Below, one piece after another: positions 1 through 9,000 of a stretch of 15,812 nucleotides of DNA. Position numbers and translations under genes: made by a program. How positions within the stretch are numbered: the stretch's first letter is position 1; every line of letters starts with the position of its first letter. The DNA lies in assembly GCA_001839685.1 (NCBI GenBank), contig MLAK01001044.1:21825-37636 (forward strand), in the 5' to 3' direction. The stretch is from Tritrichomonas foetus. Lineage: Eukaryota; Parabasalia; Tritrichomonadida; Tritrichomonadidae. The notes under the pieces are model-generated. The model was not told where the DNA came from. It did not search any database and saw nothing but the letters and a program-made list of their open reading frames with translations.

Positions 1-444
1 CCAGGTCGAACACCAGTTCCAACAATTTCTGGACGTACCCCAGAACCAACTGTTATTGAAACACCAGAAACAGAATCAACAAATATTGAAACTGAATCTG
101 AAAACAATAAATCTAAGAAATTAGGATATATAGTAGGTATTGTAATTGCTTCTCTTGTCATTGTTGTAGTTATTATAGTTTTAATTTGGCTAATTGTTTG
201 TGGAAGCGATAGATCACAAGGAGGATATCAGACAGAAACAAACACAATGGGTAGAAGTAACAATGATATGGAAGATGATACATTCACAGGAATTACAGAA
301 GTTAGTGGAATTGAGAATAATGACGAACCAATTTGGTCAGGTGCTTCATCTGCAAANGAAAATCCATTATTTGAAAATGACGAAGATGATGATGAAAATG
401 CCGAAATGGTACAAGATTTTGAAGAAAGCTGGGGAGAAATGTAA
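1..444 (+). CDS. C-terminal end of a type I surface protein (Pmp/BspA-style anchor), 5' truncated
   Basis: The frame is open from base 1 to TAA at 442-444 and gives 147 residues; the start lies outside the window. Residues 1-40 are a Pro/Thr/Glu-rich stalk beginning with two diverged 9-residue repeats (GRTPVPTIS, GRTPEPTVI). Residues 41-66 (121-198) form one hydrophobic helix starting LGYIVG. Residues 67-147 are a cytoplasmic tail rich in Asp, Glu and Asn carrying FTGIT, EPIW, ENPLF, an acidic run and DFEESWG just before the end. The same motifs occur in the same order in the tail of the giant gene on the other strand, so the two are paralogues at least in this part. By inference the missing part is a large extracellular domain, but whether it has Pmp-type or leucine-rich repeats cannot be seen. 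An internal ATG at 247 is in frame but lies after the helix and is unlikely to be the start. The one ambiguous base (357) is at a third codon position. Confidence 0.85.
   Translation, partial: PGRTPVPTISGRTPEPTVIETPETESTNIETESENNKSKKLGYIVGIVIASLVIVVVIIVLIWLIVCGSDRSQGGYQTETNTMGRSNNDMEDDTFTGITEVSGIENNDEPIWSGASSAXENPLFENDEDDDENAEMVQDFEESWGEM
121..198 (+). other. Transmembrane helix of the left gene
   Basis: Twenty-six consecutive uncharged, mostly Ile/Val/Leu residues lie between NKSKK outside and CGSDR inside. The outer end has small residues in a G-x-x-x-G spacing (GYIVG), as does the helix of the giant gene (GMIAG). GxxxG is a known helix-packing motif. Small residues near the outer face are also common in rhomboid protease substrates, but cleavage here is only an inference. 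Confidence 0.85.
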
Positions 445-469
445 CATCCTTTTTGAACACAGACTTTTC

Positions 470-475
470 AATAAA
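470..475 (+). terminator. Candidate polyadenylation signal of the left gene (AATAAA, containing TAAA)
   Basis: AATAAA lies 26 bases after the TAA stop and contains the TAAA tetranucleotide reported as the trichomonad cleavage and polyadenylation signal. It is the first TAAA after the stop. Such motifs are frequent by chance in AT-rich DNA, so position is the main support. Confidence 0.5.
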
Positions 476-1466
476 AATCAAATTTATTATTTTTCATACT
501 TTAGATATTTTTTTTCTTTTTTCCTTTGTATTCCAAATTTGATCTGGATAACTATTTATATAAGTTATAGCTATACAAATTATGACAACGATACCTGAAT
601 AGGATACAGTAGATACCATTGTTATGACCATAATAATTCATGATTAAGCTTTTAATACCGACTATTTGTCAACAACAAGGGGATTAAGTTATCAATTAAA
701 AAAAATTCATTCATTTATGAATCTCGTTTATGACTTAACATTTCGCTGTTGACCATGATTTTGTCCTCAAATGAACTAAGTGGTCATTAATGCGATGCTT
801 AGATAAAAAACTTTATCAAATTATCATGAAAAAGCATCAGGGATTTATAATATATCTTTAGCACAACATTCATAGACATGCATGGAATGAGCAATGAAGT
901 CAATGCTAAAAATTGAATTCAGACTTGAAGCAATTTGGTTGGTAAATTCGAATATAAAGTTTCCCTTATTCACTAGATGAAGTTGAAAAACTCTATGTTG
1001 ATGAGTGGCTTGACATTTTCCAATTTTTGAGACATCATTAAAAAACTTTGGCGCTGAATAATTTTAGCTCATTTTTCATGCAAATCATCATTTTCGATTT
1101 CACATTTTCGAAGTTAGCCGAATCAAGCTTGTCTACAGATCCTTAACATTACCTAAAAATTTCCTTTACAGAAACCTCGATTTACAGAAAAAAGGGCTTT
1201 TTATTAATGAAGTTTATTTGTTAGCGCCCAGACGATGAAGTATGAAGAAGATATGAAACCATTTGGGGTAACACCAAAATAACAATTAATGGGAAACTTT
1301 TTACAATATTTTCAACAGATAAATGAAAATACTCTGCCAACTTAATATCTACTCACTGCACCACGGTCAAGTTAATACTCATTTTGCTCATATTTATAAG
1401 AAATAATTTTATATATTCATCTGAAATTTTCATCATTCGTTATCTATGGTATTCAAATTGAGGGTG

Positions 1467-1486
1467 GTAGTTTTATATTAAACTAC
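1467..1486. repeat. Small hairpin: 7-bp perfect stem, 6-base loop
   Basis: GTAGTTT at 1467-1473 is complementary to AAACTAC at 1480-1486. On the minus strand it overlaps the stop codon that closes a 35-codon open stretch (1478-1585), which could be a gene relic. A 7-bp AT-rich stem can arise by chance. Confidence 0.3.
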
Positions 1487-1831
1487 ACGAGCAGGAACCA
1501 TGCGTTGTTGTTGGTTTTGTGGTTGCAAAAATCCAAATGCGTTATTTGTTCTATTTACGCGCTCTGCATCATTGGGAAGATTAAACTATCTTTAATGGCA
1601 TTGCAAAAAAAAAAAGAAAAATTGGTTTTAAAATAAAAACACAATATATTGAAAGATAAAATGAGAAGTCTGATGCATAGTGAAATTGTTGAATCTCATG
1701 ATTTTGTTTGAACCCCAAAAGTAATTGAATATGTGAATATCATCATTGAATGTGTATTAAAATTGTTTTTAAAGGCAAATTATAATTTTTCTCATAATAG
1801 TATTGTACTATTGTTTATATAATGATATATG

Positions 1832-1849
1832 AATAAATTATAATTTATT
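1832..1849. repeat. 18-bp perfect palindrome
   Basis: The sequence AATAAATTATAATTTATT equals its own reverse complement, so AATAAA is present near one end on each strand. Perfect palindromes of this length are uncommon even in very AT-rich DNA, but no function can be assigned. Confidence 0.6.
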
Positions 1850-1980
1850 TAAATGTGAATTTCACTTTTGTATATGTTTGCTATGATATTTACCACTAAA
1901 CCAGAAAAAATGAATAATGGAAAAAGAAAAGGAAAAGCAACAACTATTTGAATAACTATTTCCATTTTATAAAATGGTAA

Positions 1981-2017
1981 CAATTGTTAAAATCTTTATA
2001 AATATAATTAACAATTG
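1981..2017. repeat. Inverted repeat, 10-bp arms with 17-base spacer
   Basis: CAATTGTTAA at 1981-1990 and TTAACAATTG at 2008-2017 are perfect reverse complements. The structure could form a stem-loop in DNA or in a read-through transcript. It lies mid-spacer, near neither gene end, and its role is unknown. Confidence 0.5.
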
Positions 2018-3001
2018 CCTTTTAACTTATTTTTCTGAAAAAAAAACTAATAAAGTAAAATATGTCTTTATTTTTACATCACTGATTTGATAGTAAGTCT
2101 GTTGAGTTTAATAATCCAAAAAAAAAAGATGACCAAATTTTTGATATGCATTAAACTAATTTTCCAGATATTAAAGTGATATAAAACTATATAAAAAACT
2201 TTTATAAACATGATATATCATTAATTTCTCTTTCTAAAAAAAAACAATATTAGGGAAATTATCATTTTTGATTTTGAGATATGAAAGTAGATAAAATAAT
2301 AAATATATGAATCATAAAATAGTGCTATTATCATTAAATTACTTTATTTTCAATTTATGCACATACAACTTGAGTTTTTATTTATGAAAGTTAGAAAAAG
2401 TATTCTCTCACAAAAAAAATTCAATAAATTTGAATACACATTTGGCTTTTATTCAAAGGTATACGAGCATAATCACTTGGGGTCTGTAGCTAAAGTAGGA
2501 GAATATAATTTAATGTTTAATAAGAATAATTGACAATAAAGATAAAAATAATATATTTTATTGGGCGAATATGGATAATATTTATAATATGAGCAGATAT
2601 TACTAAAATATTGATATGAAGAAATTCTGAAGATATAATATTTTTATTTCAAAAATTGAGAACAAATTATAAAAAATGTAAATCATAATGGCTTTATTGC
2701 TCTAATGCAATATAATTTCTGAAGATTTTCGCATCTCATCAAATGAAAAAAGACAACAATATTGAAATTTCCAAAAAAATAAAAAAGAGGAAATAATTCT
2801 AAACATGGTGATGTAATGATTAATCATACAATCTGAAATTCGACTGTATCTAAAAGGGATATTATCCCAAAATACCGATGGAACAGGTTTTGGTAAGAAA
2901 TCAAATACTTGATATTAACATTAAAAAATTAAGATATTCAAACCTGAACCTGCTTTTGAGAAAGGAGTTAGAGAGAAAAAAATTGTTGAATAAAGTTGAT
3001 G

Positions 3002-3007
3002 TTTATT
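3002..3007 (-). terminator. Second candidate polyadenylation signal of the giant gene (AATAAA on the minus strand)
   Basis: TTTATT on the plus strand reads AATAAA on the minus strand, 21 bases past the stop codon. With the TAAA that overlaps the stop it gives two closely spaced candidate 3'-end signals. Confidence 0.4.
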
Positions 3008-3027
3008 CACGATTGGATTGAAGAAAG

Positions 3028-3031
3028 TTTA
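3028..3031 (-). terminator. TAAA polyadenylation signal overlapping the stop codon of the giant gene
   Basis: The minus strand reads ATC TAA ACT, so the stop plus the next base form TAAA. In trichomonads this tetranucleotide commonly overlaps or closely follows the stop codon and directs cleavage a short way downstream, giving very short 3' UTRs. It agrees with the parabasalid assignment. Confidence 0.55.
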
Positions 3032-6000
3032 GATGACGTTGTCACCCCAGCTTTCTTCAAAATCGTTNGTAATCATTTGATCATCATCATCATCACCACC
3101 ATTGAAGAGTGGGTTGTCTTGTGTTGCTGTNGTTCCTGCCCAAATTGGATCATCTTGTGTGGCATCTATTCCTGTAATTCCAGAAATGGTTTCATCGTTC
3201 ATTTCNGAGGCATTTTCGGAGTCAGATTTCTGTTGAAGAGAACGTCCTCTTAAAACGAATAACACAATGAATATAACTATAACGGCAATAAGAACAAGTA
3301 TGGCGATGATTAATCCTGCAATCATTCCAATCTTCGCAGATTTATTGCTGGTTTCACCACCTTCTGACGTTTCATGAGTACCAGTTTCATTAATAAATTC
3401 ACTTGTAGAGATTTGTGTAGGAACTGATGTTGGCGATGTGGCTGAAGATGTTGGCGATGTGGCTGATGACGTGGCTGATGTAGGCTGTTCAGTTGGAGCT
3501 GGTGTTGCTTCAGGTGTTGGCTCAGGTGGAAGAGTTGGAACATATACATCATCGCATTTATGGCAATCGAAGATTGACTTTCCTGTATCAAGGGTTCCAC
3601 TATTACTATGTCGTAAACTAGCTGTTTTTGATGAATCGAAACAGTTTCCATCAGGGATACTTAGTGCTCCCAAAACTGTTGAAATAATATGAGTTAACGA
3701 ATCATCTGTTACTCCCTTATGTGTGAAGCAGCATTTGGTGAAAGTCAAAGTTGCTTCTTTAGAAGAACCTGTTAATTCAATTTGGTGTTGGGAAGTTTGT
3801 CTGNTGAAATCAAATTTACATTGATCAATTGTTGCTGTTCCTTCATTGTTAATTGATAATGAAGCAGCCAAGTTATTATTAGATGAAGCAGCATTAGAAG
3901 CGATAGTGTTATTGACTAATTTGAGATGATATGAGTTATTGATATAAATTCCACTTGATTTTTGGGTGGCTGAATTTCGAGCAATTTGTGTATGTTCGAT
4001 TGTAACATTATTTTTAGTATCAATATACAAAGCACCACCACCATTGATTGCGGTATTATTATCAAATAGGCAATTAGTGATTATGAGCGGTTGCTTTGTT
4101 ATGATGTATAAAGCGCCACCATCTCCACCAGCAGCATTAGAATAAAATCTAGAATTTTCAAATGTTAATGCGGTATTAGCAACTGTCGTACTCACACCAT
4201 AAGCAAAGGCACCACCTGAACCAAATGCTGAGTTTCCAACAAATGTACAATTTTTGAAAGTTAAATATAATATTTCATCATTAGCAAGATGTTTTTCTGG
4301 AGCAATCCAAATTCCTGAACCGCCACCATCAGGTGTTGTTTTTTGTCCAAGGTAATTATTTTCGAAAATGCAATTTTCAACTGTTGAAGATTCAACATAT
4401 TGGGAATAGAAGACCGAAATTATATAATTTCCGCTCTTGGAATTTTTAATTGTATTTCCCTTAATGGTTGGGGCGTCTGTTAAATTAAGATACATTGCAC
4501 AGCCATTTGTTCCAGAGCATGAATCAAATGTACATCCCATAATCGATAAAGACTCATTTCTATTCTCACTTCCTGCGAATGCAACATGAACACCAGCACC
4601 TGGTCCAGTTGAATGGCAGTTAATAAATTCTGTTTCTAAAATAGTTGCTTTGGCCTTCTTCAAAAGTTCAACACCACGTGCTGCCTTCGAAGCTGCGCTT
4701 TCTGTGAAAATTATCTTAGATGATGATAATTGGAAATCTTGTGCATTTGAGGANATAACAGATCCTTGTGTTCCACAATTGTTAAATATAACATCATAGA
4801 TTCGGAGAACTTTCGTTGAATCGCCAGAATAAATGCCTGTTCCGGCAGTTGCAGTGGCTGAATCAAATGTGGATCCAGAGATTTGAACTTCTTCTGCTTT
4901 TGAATCCACATAAATATGACCTCCTTGACTATTTGTACCGTTCACTTTATTATTTCTAAATGTGCATTTAGAGACAGTTAATGGCTGTTCTGACGTAAAC
5001 CAAAGAGCACCACCTTGAGAGCCACGAGCCGTATTTCCTTCAAATAAACAGTCAACAAATTGCATGGANGTTGCGTTTAACGTTGGACTATGACCATACG
5101 AAATGGCACCGCCAACATCCCAGGCATAATTGTTAATAAAGCTGCATTTATTAAATGTAAGTTTAGTTGATGTTCCATTCGATAGTTCTTTTCTGTTAGC
5201 AATCCAAAGTCCGCAACCACCGGAGTCTTTATATTCTGATGCATTATGGTTGTGGAATGAAAGATCTTGGAATATACATTCCTCTACTGTAACATATTCT
5301 TGGAANTTTGTAAAGAAAATACTAAATATATAACTTCCTTTCTTTATGTCCTTAATTGTACATCGACGAATTGTTGGATTAGATGAGAGCCAAGCTAATA
5401 CTGCGCAACCATTAGAAGCAGTACATTGATCAAAAATGCATCCATCAAGGGTTAATTCCTCTTCATTAGTTGAGTTTGGTGTATCTGCTATATGAAGACC
5501 ACCACCTTCTCCATCTGTTTCACATAATGTGAAATTACAGTTTGTGAAGTATGATTTGGATTTGGTTAAGATATCAACACCACGTGCATGTAAAGTAATT
5601 GTTTCATACTCAAATCCAGTGTTTGTTGCATGGATTTCTTTTCCTTTATGCAAGATTTGTGAACCAACATTACCATTGCTATTTGATAAGAAGAGTGAAT
5701 CAATTAGTTCAACATATGGTGCTGTTGGCGAAACATACAGAGCATGGCCATTTTGAGCGGTGTTCTTGCGGAATTTTGAACCAATAATTGTACATGTTGT
5801 TGCGCTTGTATCAAATGAAATAGCACCACCCAAAGCTTGTTCTCCTTTTCCTATGTTATTTAGGACTTTGTTATTAATAAATGTACAGTTATCGATATAG
5901 ATTGGTTGAATAGTTGTCAAGTATAAGGCTCCACCCATATCACCTGTTGCTTGATTATTTTCGAAGTGGCATGACTCAAAAACTAATTCGGTATTCTTAA

Positions 6001-9000
6001 CTGTTTTGCTGGTTCCGTATGAAAAAGCACCTCCATAAACACCGTAATTTTTAGTCCAATTGCACCCTTTAAATGATATCTTTGTTTGTGTGCCAGGTAA
6101 CAAATATTGATCATTTGAAATCCAAATGCCTGAGCCTCCTCCATCGTCCTTATTTGTGTTAGTAAATCTGTTGTTATAGAATGTGCATGATTCTATTGTG
6201 AATAAATCTTGGAAGTAAATATTGCAGAAAATACAAAATACATATTTGTTACTCTGATGATTCTGAACTATTGTTTCACGAATAACTGGACTTGAAGAAA
6301 CATTCAATAGTATAGCACAACCATTTGGTGCTTCACATGCATCAAAAGTGCAATATTCCATTGTAAAATCTTCTTGNTCNTCTGACTCNAANGTNTTATT
6401 TAAATAAATACCTCCTCCCCAAGTAGTTTTATCTTTCATTGATCCAACAACGCGACACTTTTGGAACTTGCTGTTTGTGATTGTTGTGACAGAAATTGTT
6501 CGTATTTCCAGGCCACGGCATGCTTTATCAACTTTATCGAAAATAATGTCATTATTTTGGAATAATATTTCTTGAGATTCAAGAACAACAACTGTTCCAG
6601 TTGTACCACAATTCTTAAAGTTACAACCAGAAATGAAACATGCAGGAATTTTAGATGTAACAAAAATGGCATTTCCATCATCTGCTGTTTCATTTGTAAA
6701 TGTGCATCCTGTAATTGAAACTAATGGAGNAGGAATGCCATGTCTGCAATTATCTACATGGTTGCTTTGAGGTAAACAATCAATGAATATTGATGATCCT
6801 CTTGCTTTCGTTTTGGAATCATTAGATGTTACTCGATTATTCAAAAACTTACATTCATTAAAGACTATTGGTGATTGTGTAACTAGTGAAACAGCACCAC
6901 CTGTGGTTTTAGCTTGATTGTTAATAAAGTTACAATGATCAAATGTTAGTTCTACTCCAACCAAAGTATCAGAATCACCATAATGAAGTGCTCCACCCTT
7001 ATTTGGTGTAGTATTATTTTCCCATGTACAATTTCTAAATATTAATTCTGCTGGTCTTCCTTTGGAGAATTTTCTTTGGTTAGCAATCCAAATACCTGAA
7101 CCTCCACCATCATTAGCCTGGGAATGGACACAATTCTTAAATTCCATATTTTCGATAATACATATATCTTGGAATGAAGTNAAGAAAATTGATAGGATGT
7201 ATTTGCCATTATTTTGATTATANACTTNGTTANNTTGNANAGTTGGAACTGTAGATGTATTTAACAGCATAGCACATCCATTGNCAGCAATATTGCCATT
7301 AAATGTACATCCAATAATTGANATTTCTTCTTCAATCAATGAAGGTGTTGATAAATTGAAAAATATACCACCACCCCATGCACTTCCAGCATTGCATTTG
7401 AAGAATGATGAATTAGTACAATTGAGAATTCCAGCATAATTCATAAATATACCACGACATCCCTTATCAGTAGTGAATGAAATTTCACTTTCAACGAAAT
7501 CTAATCGTTTTCCAGAAACTTGAATTACTGAGTTTGTATCTGATTGAGAGTTATCAATAAATTTACAATCATTAACCAATGCATGACATCTTGTGTCAAC
7601 ATAAAGGGCATGGCCTTGATGGGTTCCATTTTTAGCTTCATTTCCTCTGAATTCACATTTAGTAATTTGGACTTGAACTTGGGAATTGAAAGATAAAGCT
7701 CCACCTTTCTCACCATCACAAGTATTATCTTCAAATACACAATCTGTGATATTGACATATACGTACCGAAGTGTATCAGAATAACCATAAGCAAAGGCAC
7801 CTCCAATTTGATTGGCACGATTTCTTCTCCATTGGCATTTTTGGAATGTTAATGGCCATGTGTCCCTATATCCTGCACTATATTGCATTGGAGCAATCCA
7901 TAAACCACAACCACCACAATCAAGGGTATTTCCTGGATTTATGAAGTAATTATCCTCGAATATCCAGTCCTCTAAAATGACTTCTTGGCGTAATACGTCG
8001 TTAAATAACAAAACAAATTTCCAACCTCCTTCATTCTTACTAATTGTGCAATCCTTTAATGTTGGGATGGAGCCACATGTAATCATGATACTACTTGCGT
8101 ATGGNCATGAATTATTATCAAATATACATCCCTCGAGTGTAATTTCTTCAATATATCCAACCTTTGATACACCATCATATTGAAGAGCACCACCTGTTCT
8201 GCCAGTGGAGGTTGTGCCACATCCTTTAAATGTTACACCATTCAAATTTAATGTACATGCATATGGAACCAAGAGACCTCTTGAAAAATGAGATTTTTGT
8301 GTGAATTCTATGACACTGGATGAAAGTGTGAAATCTTTAGTTAATGAATGAATAACGGCTTGTGAATTATCAGCATAAGCGCAATCTGTGAAATGACATG
8401 AATCAATATCGGCTGACTGAACTGATTCAAGTAGGTTGATAGCATGTCCTTTTTGAGAATTATGTCCAGNTTTCTTGAATATTGAGTGTAAAATCGAAAC
8501 AGTTTCGGAATCTGTTTGAATTGCACGAGCATGATAAGAATCTGCTTTAATTACACGAGCATTAGATACAGGTTCGTATGAAACAGTAATGTTATCAATT
8601 TCAAGTGATTTGGAACTAACTAAGATAGTTGTAGATTCCATTGTTTGACAATCTCTATCAAAGGTGCAATTTTCTTTAATAAATACATTTGTTGTTTTGG
8701 CTGTTGGAATATAAATAGCATTTCCAAAACCTGAATATGCAAAATTCCTGGAGAATGTGCATCCAACAATTGTAATTGAATCCATGACTTCATGAGAACT
8801 GACTGCTGTGCCTTGACCATAGTTTGGATTAATAAAAATCGCACCACCACATACCTCAGTTGTGTTTGAATCAGATGCTTGATTTTCTGTAAATGTACAA
8901 TTTTCAATAATTACACTGTGTTGAATATCTAATGAAATTGCGCCACCACCACGTGAGGCCCAGTTTTTATTAAAGGAACAATTTGAAAATCTCATGGAAA

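Larger units (their letters stand above)
445..3027. other. Convergent intergenic spacer, no convincing gene
   Basis: About 2.6 kb separate the two stop codons. No reading frame of useful length with coding character is seen on either strand, and no tRNA or rRNA structure was recognised. The spacer has two parts. From about 600 to 1590 the GC content is roughly 28-37% in sampled lines, with GC-rich islets around 1049-1056, 1222-1231 and 1500-1575. From about 1620 to 2990 it falls to around 20%, with many A and T runs, including 11 A at 1605-1615. The first part may be degraded older sequence and the second looks like ordinary AT-rich spacer. It contains no ambiguous bases, unlike the flanking coding regions. 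Confidence 0.7.

Noticed and set aside
194..598. A 134-codon plus-strand frame overlapping the tail coding region of the left gene
   Set aside because: It is out of frame with the tail that matches its paralogue, and its last third reads AT-rich 3' spacer as a Phe/Tyr-rich string. It is a shadow.
1680..1730. A tRNA-like B-box (GGGGTTCAAAC on the minus strand)
   Set aside because: There is no matching acceptor stem, D-arm or anticodon arm around it, and the sequence is ordinary AT-rich spacer.
445..3027. Transposon or retroelement in the spacer
   Set aside because: No terminal inverted repeats with target duplications, no transposase or reverse transcriptase frames, only short AT-rich palindromes.
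2996..3253. A plus-strand frame opposite the tail of the giant gene
   Set aside because: It is antisense to conserved tail codons, is Ile/Cys-rich and unlike any protein. The (GAT)5 and Thr/Ser codon runs make the opposite strand open by chance.
3420..3490. CRISPR-like repeat array
   Set aside because: The 21-bp repeats are directly adjacent without spacers, lie in frame and encode Ser/Ala/Thr/Pro heptads of the stalk.
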